Source: Paractinoplanes rishiriensis (GTDB lineage: Bacteria; Actinomycetota; Actinomycetes; Mycobacteriales; Micromonosporaceae). Taken from it: DNA of 64,000 nucleotides. Shown here one piece after another: positions 44,744-53,916 of this stretch. Positions within the stretch are counted from its first letter, which is position 1. Each line of letters starts with the position of its first letter. Location: assembly GCF_016862375.1 (NCBI RefSeq), contig NZ_BOMV01000026.1, positions 120,057 through 184,056 of the forward strand, in the 5' to 3' direction. A program made the position numbers and the translations under genes. The notes under the pieces were generated by a model that made no database searches, was not told the origin of the DNA, and worked only from the letters and a program-made list of their open reading frames with translations.

Positions 44744-46654
44744 GTGACCACGACCCAGGGCAAGCCGGCCGACGTCTCGGAGAAGCAGGCCCGCCAGGTG
44801 GCCGAGGCCGCCCGCGAGTCCGAGTGGCGCAAGCCCAGCTTCGGCAAGGAACTGTTCCTCGGGCGCTTCCGGCTCGATCTGATCGACCCGTGGCCCGAAC
44901 CCGAACCCCGCCCGGACGCCGAAGAATTCATGAAAAAGCTGGAGACGTACGTCCGGGGCGTGGACGGCACCAGCATCGAGCGCGACGCCCGCATCCCGGA
45001 CGAGGTGTTCCACGGTCTGGCCGAGTTGGGCGCGTTCGGCATGAAGATCGACAAGGAGTACGGCGGGCTCGGGCTCAGCAATCTGCACTACTGCCGGGCA
45101 CTCACCCTGATCGGGTCGGTGAGCGCGGCCACGGGTGCCCTGCTGTCCGCGCACCAGTCCATCGGCGTACCGCAGCCTCTGAAGACCTTTGGCACCCCCG
45201 AGCAGAAGAAAGCCTTCCTGCCCAGGCTCGCCGCAGGCGAAGTCTCCGCGTTTCTGCTGACCGAGCCGGACGTGGGCTCCGACCCGGCGCGCCTGGCCAC
45301 GATCGCCGAGCCGGTCGAGGGCGGCTACCGGCTCAACGGGGTCAAACTGTGGGCGACCAACGGCACGCTGGCGACGCTGCTGGTGGTGATGGCGCGCGTC
45401 CCCGGCAAGGGCATCACCGCGTTCGTGGTCGAGGGTGACTCGCCGGGCATCACCGTGGAGCGCCGCAACGAGTTTCTGGGGCTGCGCGGCCTGGAAAACA
45501 GCGTGACCCGGTTCCACGATGTGTTCGTGCCGGCCGAAAACGTGATCGGCGGTCCGGGCAAGGGTCTCAAGATCGCCCTGACCACGCTGAACACCGGCCG
45601 CCTGTCGCTGCCCGCCATGTGCGTGGGCGCCGGCAAGCGCTGTCTCAACGTGGCCCGCGAATGGTCCGCCGACCGGGTGCAGTGGGGCCGCGCGGTCGGC
45701 CAGCACGAGGCAGTCGCCAAAAAGATCGCGTTCATCGCCGCCACCACCTACGCGATGGAGTCCATGCTCGACCTCTGCTGCGTGATCGCCGACGACGACA
45801 CCAACGACATCCGGATCGAGGCTGCGCTGGTCAAGCTGTTCGCCAGCGAGATGGCCTGGCAGGTCGCCGACGAGCTGATCCAGATCCGGGGCGGCCGCGG
45901 CTACGAGAAGGGCACCTCGCTGGCGGCCCGCGGCGAACGCGGCGCCGAGGCCGAGCAGATCCTCCGCGACCTGCGGATCAACCGGATCTTCGAGGGTTCC
46001 ACCGAGATCATGCACCTGCTCATCGCGCGCGAGGCGGTCGACGCGCACCTCTCGGTGGCCGGCGACATCATCGACCCGGACGCCGGCCTGAGCCGCAAGG
46101 CGCGAGCCGGGGTCCGCGCCGGCGCGTTCTATGCGAAGTGGCTGCCGACCCTGGCGGTCGGCAAGGGCCAATCACCGGCGGGCTTCGGCGAGTTCGGCCC
46201 GCTTTCAAACCATTTGCGGTACGTGGAGAGGGCGTCCCGCAAGCTGGCCCGGTCCACCTTCTACGCGATGTCGCGCTGGCAGGGGAAGCTGGAGAAGAAG
46301 CAGGGCTTCCTCGGCCGGATCGTGGACATCGGCGCCGAGTTGTTCGCCATGTCGGCGGTCTGCGTGCGGGCCCGCGCCGAGCGCAAGACCAGGCCGGAGG
46401 GCGTCGAACTGGCCGACCTGTTCTGCCACCAGGCCCGGTTGCGGGCCGAGGCGCTGTTCGACGGGCTGTGGGCCAACACCGACGCCCGCGATGTCCGGGT
46501 GGCGCGGCGGGTGCTCGAGGGCCGTTACTCGTTCGTCGAGGACGGCATCGTGCTGCCGCCCGATGACCTGGCCTGGGTGGCTGCCTGGGAGCCGGGGCCC
46601 GCGGTGGTGGACGACGTACGCCGGCGGATCCCGCCGCGCTCCTCCGGCGGCTAG
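44744..46654 (+). CDS. Long acyl-CoA dehydrogenase (FadE-type)
   Basis: FAD-dependent first step of beta-oxidation. 636 residues from GTG 44744 (GAGGGGG upstream), longer than the usual 380-400 because of a C-terminal helical domain of about 200 residues, as in several mycobacterial FadE enzymes. Core features: FGMKIDKEYGGLGLSN, FLLTEPDVGSDPA (FAD/substrate site), LNGVKLWATNG, WGRAVGQHEAVAKKIA, QIRGGRGYE and the family ending RIFEGSTEIMHLLIAREAV. Chain-length preference cannot be told. No electron-transfer partner is adjacent. Confidence 0.93.
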   Translation: MTTTQGKPADVSEKQARQVAEAARESEWRKPSFGKELFLGRFRLDLIDPWPEPEPRPDAEEFMKKLETYVRGVDGTSIERDARIPDEVFHGLAELGAFGMKIDKEYGGLGLSNLHYCRALTLIGSVSAATGALLSAHQSIGVPQPLKTFGTPEQKKAFLPRLAAGEVSAFLLTEPDVGSDPARLATIAEPVEGGYRLNGVKLWATNGTLATLLVVMARVPGKGITAFVVEGDSPGITVERRNEFLGLRGLENSVTRFHDVFVPAENVIGGPGKGLKIALTTLNTGRLSLPAMCVGAGKRCLNVAREWSADRVQWGRAVGQHEAVAKKIAFIAATTYAMESMLDLCCVIADDDTNDIRIEAALVKLFASEMAWQVADELIQIRGGRGYEKGTSLAARGERGAEAEQILRDLRINRIFEGSTEIMHLLIAREAVDAHLSVAGDIIDPDAGLSRKARAGVRAGAFYAKWLPTLAVGKGQSPAGFGEFGPLSNHLRYVERASRKLARSTFYAMSRWQGKLEKKQGFLGRIVDIGAELFAMSAVCVRARAERKTRPEGVELADLFCHQARLRAEALFDGLWANTDARDVRVARRVLEGRYSFVEDGIVLPPDDLAWVAAWEPGPAVVDDVRRRIPPRSSGG

Positions 46655-46675
46655 CCCGTCAGCCGGCTAGCCGCC
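46646..46675. terminator. Bidirectional terminator between convergent genes
   Basis: GGCGGCTAGCC (46646-46656) and GGCTAGCCGCC (46665-46675) form a perfect 11-bp stem with an 8-base loop. The arms contain the dehydrogenase stop codon on one side and the last bases of the convergent MBL gene on the other. Confidence 0.75.
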
Positions 46676-47693
46676 AGACGTTCGGGCGGCCGGCCACCGG
46701 CGTGAGGTGTCCGGCGGCGGCGAGGTGGTGCAGGTGGGCGAGGGTCTCGCCGAGCGCCATCCGCCGCAGCCCGCCGGACAGCGCGTCCCAGCCGCGCGAC
46801 CAGGTCAGTCCGGCCGCGATCTGCCAGGCGGACGCGGCCCGGTCCCTGACCACGACCAGGATCTCGGCGCCGCGCTCGTCGTGGTGGGTGAGCAGGTCGG
46901 CGGCCCGGTCACCGATGCCGCGGAACCGATATTCGTGCGCCGGCAGCGCCTCGTCGGCGTCGAAGCGGCCCATAAGTTCCAAAGATTTCCGGTACGCCGT
47001 GAGCGGGTCGCCGTGATTGTCGTGCACCCCGATGTTCGGGCTGATCCGCGGCAGCAGGTGGTCGCCGGTGAGCAGCACGCCCGCCTCGGCGTCGTGCAGG
47101 CACAGGTGACCGGGCGTGTGCCCCGGCGTCCACACCGCCCGCAGGTCACGCCCGTCGACCGGCAGCCGGTCACCGTCGCCGATCATCCGGTCCGGCTCGG
47201 CCATGGTGCGCAACTCGTCCATCCGGCGTGGAGCGATGGTGAGCGCGTCGACGTCCGCCTCCGGCACCCCGTGCTCGCGCAGCCAGCGCCGGTCGTCCTG
47301 GGAACGCCACCCGCGCCACAGCCGGCCGGGCAGCGTCGCGGCCTCGGCCGGGTGCATGCCGATCCAGGCGCCGCTCTCGCCGCGCAGCCAGCCGCTGAGC
47401 CCGTGGTGGTCCGGGTGGATGTGGGTGAGCACGATGCCGGCCACGTCGGTCAGGTCGGCGCCGGCCGTGGCCAGGCCCTCCTTGAGCGCGTGCCGGGATT
47501 CGGGGGCGTCCCAGCCCGGGTCGACGAGCACCACGGTGTCGCCGGTGAAGGCGTACGAGAGGGTGTAGCGCAGCGGGTTGTGCGGGATCGGGACGGGAAT
47601 CGACCAGACGCCGGGGCGGACCTGCTCCACCGGCGGCAACACCCGCTGTAGCCAGGCCTCGCGCTGCGCCGTACCGGTAACCCTGGAACCCAC
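46659..47693 (-). CDS. MBL-fold metallo-hydrolase
   Basis: 344 residues from GTG 47693; the ribosome site is weak. Full metal set: THIHPDHHG (about 90), the GHTPGHLCLH and TGDHLLP motifs, and AHEYRF near the end, so two zinc or iron ions are expected. A C-terminal domain of about 100 residues with AWQIAAGLTWSRGWDALSG and HLHHLAAAGHLTPV looks like a winged-helix module, as in LACTB2/glyoxalase-II-like hydrolases that carry a helical cap. Substrate unknown; thioesters, lactones or nucleic acids are all handled by relatives. Confidence 0.9.
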   Translation of the reverse strand: MGSRVTGTAQREAWLQRVLPPVEQVRPGVWSIPVPIPHNPLRYTLSYAFTGDTVVLVDPGWDAPESRHALKEGLATAGADLTDVAGIVLTHIHPDHHGLSGWLRGESGAWIGMHPAEAATLPGRLWRGWRSQDDRRWLREHGVPEADVDALTIAPRRMDELRTMAEPDRMIGDGDRLPVDGRDLRAVWTPGHTPGHLCLHDAEAGVLLTGDHLLPRISPNIGVHDNHGDPLTAYRKSLELMGRFDADEALPAHEYRFRGIGDRAADLLTHHDERGAEILVVVRDRAASAWQIAAGLTWSRGWDALSGGLRRMALGETLAHLHHLAAAGHLTPVAGRPNVWRLAG

Positions 47694-47779
47694 GCCTGGA
47701 CACTAACTGAAAAGAAGCCGGGTATTGCAACGCGGCTGCGTACTTGTTGCCACCTGACCAGTCACGTCAGCATCCAGTG

Positions 47780-48337
47780 GTGTCCATCGACGAGCAGCAA
47801 GCCCCCTACCAGCTCATCGCCGCCGGGCTGCGCAATCAGATCCTGGCCGGCCACCTCACCGTGGGGACGAAACTTCCGTCCGAACACGAACTGGCCGCGA
47901 AACATCACGTCGCGCGGGCCACCGCCCAGTCCGCGCTGCGCCAGTTGCGATCCGAGGGCCTGACCACGTCGCGTAAGGGCGCCGGCAACTACGTCGCGTC
48001 CGCGCCGGCCGCCGACATCGGGCGCTGCCCCGCCCACCTGGTGCTCGCGCCGGCCCAGATCGCCTGGCTGGGCACGCTGCCGATGCCCGCGCACGGCCTC
48101 GACCGGGTGCTGCACTGCGAGCTCGAACGGGCACACCCCGGCCCGCACGCGGGCCTGGGCCAGCACGCCGGTGACACCCCGTGGTGGGTGCAGTGGACGC
48201 TGGCCGCCTCCGAGATCGTCCCGGTGCCGATGTGCCCGGCCCAGCGGGTCCCCGAGCGCGCCGAGGTCGACGACAACAAGTGCCTGCTGTTCCAGGACCA
48301 TGCCGGCCGCCACCTGTTCGGCGGCGACTATATGTGA
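47780..48337 (+). CDS. GntR-family transcriptional regulator with an atypical C-terminus
   Basis: About 185 residues from GTG 47780 (GTG 47777 is possible). The N-terminal winged helix is classic GntR: APYQLIAAGLRNQILAGHL, KLPSEHELAAKHHVARATAQ, SALRQLRSEGL, GAGNYVAS. The remaining 110 residues do not resemble UTRA or FCD ligand domains; they contain PAHLVLAPAQIAWLG, HCELERAHPGPHAGLGQH and KCLLFQDHAGRHLF, with several His and Cys that could bind metal. Convergent with the TIR-NACHT gene, 16 bp apart, which gives no sign of co-regulation. Confidence 0.8.
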   Translation: MSIDEQQAPYQLIAAGLRNQILAGHLTVGTKLPSEHELAAKHHVARATAQSALRQLRSEGLTTSRKGAGNYVASAPAADIGRCPAHLVLAPAQIAWLGTLPMPAHGLDRVLHCELERAHPGPHAGLGQHAGDTPWWVQWTLAASEIVPVPMCPAQRVPERAEVDDNKCLLFQDHAGRHLFGGDYM

Positions 48338-48353
48338 GCAGTTCGGCGCCGCA

Positions 48354-51300
48354 TCACATCGAGGCCAGATAGATGGTCTCCTGCGCCGAACCGGCCCAAC
48401 GGCGCTCGACGACGATGGTGGCCGCCGCGATCCGCAGATGGTTCCGGTCGGCCGGGTCGGCAGCAGCCAGCATCAGCGCGGCCATTCGCATTTCCGTGAG
48501 GCTCGTCCGGCTCACTTTGTGCCGGGACAGCACGTCCTGAGTGCGTTCCCGCAGCAGTTCCACCAGCGGGACCGGCAGGCGAGGCCGCCCCGGCACGGCA
48601 CCGGTCGGCCGGGCCGGGTCGCCCAGCAGTTCCGGCGCGGCCTCGACCCGGTATTCGTCCGACAGCCCGGCGGTCGCGGCGAGTGCGCGGACGAAGACGG
48701 CGAAGGCCTTGGCATGTTCGGCCGGCCGGCGTGCGACCGTCTCGCGCCAGACCCGGGCGAGCGGATCACCCACCGCGGCTGCCAGGAGGCGCTGCGCGTC
48801 GGCCGGGTCGGCGAGGAGGGAGCCCTGCTCGCCGATGGTCCTTGCACACCCGTGCCACCGCCGGTTGCCGACGGTGGCCACCTGGCGGAACGAGTTGGTG
48901 AACCTGCTCATCCGCTGAACGATCTCGGTGGCCTCCGTTTTCACTGCGGCGACGTTCTCGTCGCGCACCACGCGGCCGTGGTGTGAGATCACGGAGCTGT
49001 GGGCAAGGCGTTCGGCGGCCTCCCCGAGCCGCACGCAACGCTCGTGCAGCGCCGCCAGCCCATAGTCGCCGTGCACCGCGTTGCGGACGTCGGAGATCGC
49101 GGCAGCCGCGCCGATGTCACGATCCGAGTTGATCACGGCCGCCAGTTCCAGCACCGCCGCCCGGACATCCTCCACCGCCGCATACACCTGCTGGGCCGCT
49201 TCGGCGTCGTCGCTGAACGGGTTCGGTGAGGGCACCGCCTCGAAGTACTCGCGTTGCCGGTCCCTGGCCGCCGGCTTCGACCCGTCGAGCGCCACCCGCC
49301 GCCCGGTGTACGGCCGGGCCGCCCGCACGGTCAGGGCGTCGCGCCGGGCCCCGAGGCGCTGGGCGAGCGTGCCGACCGTCGAGGCGAGCAGCACGGCGCG
49401 GCTGCGGATGCCGAGCGACAGCAGGTCGAGCATGAGTCCCGGATCGGCCGATTCGCCGGTCAGGCCCGTCCGCAGCTCCACGCCGGTGACGATGGCCGGC
49501 GATCGCCGGCCCGGCAGCGTCCATAGAACGGGCAATTCAAAGATTCCGCCGTCCGCCCACACGAGCGGCGAGCCCGCGCGAAGTGCCTCGGCGGCCCCGT
49601 CAGTGCCGGCGGCCAGCGCCGTGAGCTCCGTTTTCGTCGGCAGCCGATAGGTGGTGTCCGGGTCGCCGCACTCGGCGGTGATCCGGTTGATCCACCTGAC
49701 GAAATCGAGCGCATCCCGGCCCCACATGCCGCGCGCCGGGGTCGTATCCGGATGGCAGGGCCGGTCCGGCGCTGGATGCCCGTCCTGGACGAACAGCCAG
49801 TAGAGGCGGCTGGGCACCGGTCCGGCACAGAGCCGGCTGCCGCTCTCGGTGGGCACCGTCCGGCGCAGATAGCGCAGTGCCTCGATCCCGGCCACGATGC
49901 GGCGCCGTTCCGGGCCGGCACCGGGCTGGAACGCTGCGTCGACAGTCGCCCGCAGCCGTTCCCGGAGCTGCGGGTCGACCGCCTGGTCCAGGTCGGCGCA
50001 CTCGAAGGCCAGCGAGAGCGCCGTGATCCGTTCGGAGTCGAGGCAGGCCCGGATGATCTCGTCGGTGGACTGCGCCGCGGCCCACAGCAGGATCACCTCC
50101 CGCCACCACGCCGAGTCGACCCCGTCGATCAGCACGTCGACGAGGCCGTTGCGGCGGATGTGCTCGGCCGCCAGGTACTCCTGGAAGGTCAGGTGAGCGA
50201 ACGAGAGCTGCTCGTTGTCGAGCTCGACGAGGATGCCGTTCGCGGTCGCCTGCTGGAGCGCCGCGGCCGCCTCCGTCCCGGCCGCGAGCGACGCGGTCAG
50301 CGTGTTCCGGGCCAGGACCACCGTGCCCGCCGTCATGAAACGGTAGGCCAGCGCGGCCAGCCGTTCCCGGACAGCCGCGGCGTGTTCCCGTGCCTGCTCC
50401 GGGTCGCGTTCGTCGCGCGGGCTGAGAATGACCTGGAACAGCTGGTCGTACAACTTCTGGCGGCTCTTGGGCAGCGTGCCCCCGTAGCGATGGACGTTCG
50501 CGATCATGGTGAGCAGCAGGGGATTGACCATGAGATCGTGCAGCGCCGGCGTCGCCATCAGCCGGGTCAGCATGTCTGCCGCCCCGGCGGCGGCCCGCGC
50601 CCGAGCCGCCCGCCGCGACGCGCCCACAGGCCGGTCGGTGACCCGGTACCAGGCTTCGACGAACGTAGCGACCTGGTCCCGGGTGAACGGCCGGACCTGC
50701 AATGTGCGCAGCTCGTCGAGCCGGAGGCGGTCGTAGCCGTACGGGCGGGACGAGAGCACGACGTGGTTGTCCGGGTAGTACTCGAGCTGACGGCGGATCC
50801 ACTCGATGACGGTCCGGCGTGCGTCGAACCCGGTCACCTCGTCGAGGCCGTCGAGCAGCACCACGCACCGCCCACGGCGCAGCTGGGTGTCCCACCATCC
50901 GGGCGGTTCGGGCACGCCGAGGTTGGCGGGAAGCTGGGCCACCAGCTCCGGGAGGTTCACAGCCGGGTCGGTCACCACGGCGGCGGCGTGCGACCGCAGC
51001 TCCACCAGGATCGGCAGCCAGCGCCGGTGAGCCAGCGGCGACCGGCCGGCGATCCGGCGCACCACATGGCGCAGCAGCGTCGACTTGCCGCTTCCCGGAG
51101 CACCCAGGAGCACCAGCGCCTGCGGTTCCCGCCGGCCGAGGAAGTGCCAGATCGAGTGCCGGTCGGTCACCGTCGCGGGAGCGTCGTCGAGCAGGCCGCC
51201 GCGGACATCGTGTTGCGGCCGGGGCACCAGGCTGACGTCCACGAACACCGCGTCCAGATCGGGAACCGCCGACCCCACGGTCGGCAGCGACGGGGCGGCG

Positions 51301-51860
51301 CTGGGGATCCGGGTCCGGCTCAACATCCGTTTGCGGTACGCAGTGGCGTACCGGTGCCCGGACCAGCCCAGCCGTCCCGGCCGCGGGGTGGTGCCCGGGA
51401 ACCGGACCTCGGGGCGGCCGGGGAACGACGCCTGGGACGGGCGTGCCGCCTTCCGGTCCACCGCGGCCAGCAGGGCGGCGCGGGCCGCGGCCTCGTCCAG
51501 GCCGACCAGATCCACGTAGACCCGCGAGGACAGCAGCCCGGCCGGTGAGCAGGGCCGGACCCGAACCAGGATCAGCGTCCGCCGTGCCCCGGACGGGTCC
51601 CGAACGTACGCCGCCCGCCACTCGGCCGCGCCGTGCACGGAGGTGAGGTAGTCCGGGGACAGCACGGCAACGGTGTGTTCCGCGACGGTCGCCGCCTCGT
51701 GCATCTCGTGTACGAAGTCCGACCCGGCGGGAAAGTCGGCAGCCTGGTACACCGTCGTCAGCCCGGCCTTCTCCAGCTCGACGGCGATCCACCGGGCCCA
51801 GTCCCGGTCTTCGCCGGCGTAGCTGATGAAGACGGCCGGGCCGGCCGGTCCTGCGACCAT
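48354..51860 (-). CDS. TIR-NACHT protein with FGE/C-type-lectin-like segment
   Basis: Single-chain NLR-like protein of 1168 residues; ATG 51860 has GGAGGAAGGAA upstream. TIR domain about 8-135: VFISYAGEDRDWARWIAVEL, LSPDYLTS and putative catalytic Glu80 in GAAEWRAAY. NACHT-type STAND ATPase about 220-570: Walker A GAPGSGKST (253-261) and Walker B VVLLDGLDEV (Asp337, Glu341), then FTRDQVATFVEAWY and NPLLLTMIANVH helical motifs. Residues about 690-770 (MWGRDALDFVRWINRI, TYRLPTKTEL) resemble the formylglycine-enzyme/C-type lectin fold. About 350 helical residues end the protein. Inference: phage sensing activates TIR NAD cleavage and growth arrest. Confidence 0.9.
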   Translation of the reverse strand: MVAGPAGPAVFISYAGEDRDWARWIAVELEKAGLTTVYQAADFPAGSDFVHEMHEAATVAEHTVAVLSPDYLTSVHGAAEWRAAYVRDPSGARRTLILVRVRPCSPAGLLSSRVYVDLVGLDEAAARAALLAAVDRKAARPSQASFPGRPEVRFPGTTPRPGRLGWSGHRYATAYRKRMLSRTRIPSAAPSLPTVGSAVPDLDAVFVDVSLVPRPQHDVRGGLLDDAPATVTDRHSIWHFLGRREPQALVLLGAPGSGKSTLLRHVVRRIAGRSPLAHRRWLPILVELRSHAAAVVTDPAVNLPELVAQLPANLGVPEPPGWWDTQLRRGRCVVLLDGLDEVTGFDARRTVIEWIRRQLEYYPDNHVVLSSRPYGYDRLRLDELRTLQVRPFTRDQVATFVEAWYRVTDRPVGASRRAARARAAAGAADMLTRLMATPALHDLMVNPLLLTMIANVHRYGGTLPKSRQKLYDQLFQVILSPRDERDPEQAREHAAAVRERLAALAYRFMTAGTVVLARNTLTASLAAGTEAAAALQQATANGILVELDNEQLSFAHLTFQEYLAAEHIRRNGLVDVLIDGVDSAWWREVILLWAAAQSTDEIIRACLDSERITALSLAFECADLDQAVDPQLRERLRATVDAAFQPGAGPERRRIVAGIEALRYLRRTVPTESGSRLCAGPVPSRLYWLFVQDGHPAPDRPCHPDTTPARGMWGRDALDFVRWINRITAECGDPDTTYRLPTKTELTALAAGTDGAAEALRAGSPLVWADGGIFELPVLWTLPGRRSPAIVTGVELRTGLTGESADPGLMLDLLSLGIRSRAVLLASTVGTLAQRLGARRDALTVRAARPYTGRRVALDGSKPAARDRQREYFEAVPSPNPFSDDAEAAQQVYAAVEDVRAAVLELAAVINSDRDIGAAAAISDVRNAVHGDYGLAALHERCVRLGEAAERLAHSSVISHHGRVVRDENVAAVKTEATEIVQRMSRFTNSFRQVATVGNRRWHGCARTIGEQGSLLADPADAQRLLAAAVGDPLARVWRETVARRPAEHAKAFAVFVRALAATAGLSDEYRVEAAPELLGDPARPTGAVPGRPRLPVPLVELLRERTQDVLSRHKVSRTSLTEMRMAALMLAAADPADRNHLRIAAATIVVERRWAGSAQETIYLASM

Positions 51861-51930
51861 CCGGCGTTCCTTCCTCCCGGGCAGAACCGCCATCGTACAA
51901 AGTGGTCGGCCGGGATGGCGCACACAACGA

Positions 51931-51957
51931 GCGGCCCCGGGACATGCCCGGGGCCGC
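51931..51957 (-). terminator. Terminator between LPMO and TIR-NACHT genes
   Basis: GCGGCCCCGGG (51931-51941) and CCCGGGGCCGC (51947-51957) pair perfectly over 11 bp with a 5-base loop just after the LPMO stop. It isolates the TIR-NACHT gene from LPMO transcription. Confidence 0.8.
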
Positions 51958-51980
51958 CGATGGAGCTGTCAGCCTTCTTT

Positions 51981-52688
51981 TCAGCCGAAGTTGACGTCCG
52001 CGCACCAGTAGTACACCTGGTCGGCGTGGCCCGCTTCCCAGACGGTGTAGACGATGTGCCGTCCGGTCCGGCCCGGCGCGCTCACCGGGATCTTGACGGA
52101 CACGCCACCCAGCACCGGGTCGTTGGTGGTCTCACCGACGCCGGGCGCGATCGGCCCGGTGTCCTTCAGCAGGGTGAGGTCGCTCCAGCTCGGGCGCTGC
52201 GTCAGCGGGTTGAAGCCCTGCCGGGTCACGTACACCCGGAAGTACTTCGCGCCGTGCCGCGCCTGGTCGTGCGCCACCACGGTGAAGTTCGACGAGTTGG
52301 GGATGTTCGTCGCGACCCAGTTGCCCGGGGTGTCCAGCGCCGAGTACGTGGTGCCGTTGGTGTTACCGGCGCTGCACAGCGAGCCGTTCGGGACGGCGGC
52401 CTGGTGGTTGTTCTGTACGTTCTCGCGGTACAGGCCGTTCCAGTTCCACATCGCCGAGGTGTTGGCCTGCCACGCCTGCCAGCACATCGGGTCGGTCTGG
52501 GCCATCGTCGGGTTCTGGAAATCGCTGCCCCACCGCTTCCAGCAGCCGTAGTTGCGGGATGCCGGGTCGATGGTGGAGCCGTGGGCGAACGCTCCGCTGG
52601 CGAGCGTCGTGGCGAGCAGCGCAGCGGCGGCCGTCGCGACGGTGGCGACCCGGGCGACGGGTCGGGGCAAACGCAGAGAAAGGGACAT
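51981..52688 (-). CDS. AA10 lytic polysaccharide monooxygenase
   Basis: 235 residues from ATG 52688 (GGAGG upstream). Signal peptide 1-35 (ALLATTLASGAFA), mature N-terminus HGSTIDP so the first residue is the copper His; the second brace His is in DQARHGAKYF. Typical Cys and aromatic pattern: NYGCWKRWGSDF, DPMCWQAWQ, GSLCSAGN, YYWCADVNFG. No binding module or linker, as in stand-alone chitin/cellulose LPMOs. It is a paralogue of the gene at 1-657, but its upstream region shows no CebR-like box. Confidence 0.95.
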   Translation of the reverse strand: MSLSLRLPRPVARVATVATAAAALLATTLASGAFAHGSTIDPASRNYGCWKRWGSDFQNPTMAQTDPMCWQAWQANTSAMWNWNGLYRENVQNNHQAAVPNGSLCSAGNTNGTTYSALDTPGNWVATNIPNSSNFTVVAHDQARHGAKYFRVYVTRQGFNPLTQRPSWSDLTLLKDTGPIAPGVGETTNDPVLGGVSVKIPVSAPGRTGRHIVYTVWEAGHADQVYYWCADVNFG

Positions 52689-53238
52689 GGGTGCCTCCAG
52701 CACTCGATGGGGGGATCGAGATGCCCGAGCGCAGCTGAGCTGGGCGGATCGACGCCCGGAACCGGGGGGCGTCGCACGGAAGCCGCGCGTAGGCATGTGT
52801 TGAGCGGCGGCCGGGGGTTCGCCCTCGCCCCAGCTGAGCCAATTAATTTCACCGGTTCCGGTATCGAGCCTCTCAGGTCTTATTTAAGGTTGTCAATATT
52901 TGGCCCGGTGGCCACCGCACCCACTGTCACCATGTGGCCCGTCACCGACCTGGCCGAACTCCTCGGCCGCCGCCCCCCCCGCGGGCCTGCTCGATCGATC
53001 GCACTGCGCCCTCGGCTGCGCTGCACGACACCGGCGTGCCGGGCCTCTCGGAACCGCCCGGTGACCCGCTGCACCGGACCGCCGACAGCTCCACAGCGAC
53101 CGCGGTACCCCGGCGGGCCGGGTTCGGCCGCGACATACCACGGGAGCGGGTCTACGCCGCGCCCCGGCCGCGCGGCTCCGTGTTCAGCGGCCCGCCGACT
53201 CCGACGACCGCCGACTCCGGTCTGGTCATGGAGAAAGA
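52689..53238. other. 550-bp intergenic stretch with AT-rich patch
   Basis: No open frame here has convincing codon use. 52838-52910 is unusually AT rich (e.g. AATTAATTT, TTATTTAAGG, TGTCAATATTTGG) and includes TTGACA on the minus strand, a possible LPMO -35. A run of eight C near 52973-52980 stands out. The rest shows nothing I can name. Confidence 0.5.
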
Positions 53239-53742
53239 TCAACGTCCGGGTGCGGAGATGCGGCTGCCGGCGATCAACGCGGTGAGGACCGCTATGCCGT
53301 ACTCGTCGCCGACCGCCACCGCGATGTCGTCGTGGCGGAGCGCGAAGCCGTGGTCGGGGGCCGGCACCAGGGTGCCGTCGCGGATCACGGCCACCACCGC
53401 GGCGCCGGAGAAGCCGCCGGGCTGCAGGTCGCGCAGCGAGTGGCCGTCGGCGGCCGAGCCGGCCGGGATCCTGATGCGGACGGCGGTGAGGCCGGCTGTC
53501 TGCAATTCCAGCTCCCGGACGTGGTCGACGAAGACGGTGCCGGCCAGCAGGTCGGCCAGCTGGTGGGCCTCGTGGTCGGCGAGGCTGACGGTGCAGGCGG
53601 CGCGTTCCGGGTCGTCCTGGTCGTACACGACCAGGTCGCGCCGGCCGTGCCGGCGGTTGATCACGCCCAGCCGCTGCCGGGCCCCGGTGGTGATGGCGTG
53701 ACAGACGCCGACACCGGGCAGTGCGATGCGCTCGATGGTCAT
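53239..53742 (-). CDS. KhtT-like cation:proton antiporter regulatory subunit (RCK_C/TrkA-C)
   Basis: 167 residues from ATG 53742 (CGGAG upstream). N-terminal half MTIERIALPGVGVCHAITTG and GRRDLVVYDQDDPERAACTVSLAD matches the KhtT-type module; the C-terminal TrkA-C domain is about 85-165 (LTAVRIRIPAGSAADGHSLRDL, AAVVAVIRDGTLVPAPDHGF). In Bacillus, KhtT gates the K+/H+ antiporter KhtU by binding cyclic-di-AMP or other ligands. No KhtU-like CPA2 antiporter gene is adjacent. It is divergent from the HK-RR-Mrp operon, with a large inverted repeat between them. Confidence 0.82.
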   Translation of the reverse strand: MTIERIALPGVGVCHAITTGARQRLGVINRRHGRRDLVVYDQDDPERAACTVSLADHEAHQLADLLAGTVFVDHVRELELQTAGLTAVRIRIPAGSAADGHSLRDLQPGGFSGAAVVAVIRDGTLVPAPDHGFALRHDDIAVAVGDEYGIAVLTALIAGSRISAPGR

Positions 53743-53799
53743 CGTCGGCTCCGTTCTCGTCCGTGACTTTCCAGCCTGGCCCACCGGAGGGCCGCTTAA

Positions 53800-53852
53800 C
53801 ATCCGTGCTGGCACCCATTTCGTGACGCATTGTTTGGGTGCCAGCACGGATG
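53800..53852. promoter_or_regulatory. 18-bp perfect inverted repeat between antiporter genes
   Basis: CATCCGTGCTGGCACCCA (53800-53817) is repeated inverted at 53835-53852, with 17 bases between. The site lies 57 bp from the KhtT-like start and 64 bp from the kinase start. Two dyad half-sites 35 bp apart fit a dimeric regulator controlling both directions; the NarL-type regulator encoded next is the first candidate. Confidence 0.75.
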
Positions 53853-53916
53853 GACGATGTGCCGCCCGCCCGGCAGGCTCGAAGCACACGAACCGCAGTC
53901 GGATGAGGGGCCTGGC

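Noticed and set aside
47780..51860. GntR gene as partner of the TIR-NACHT gene
   Set aside because: The two are convergent, so they do not share a promoter; no sequence evidence of a joint system.
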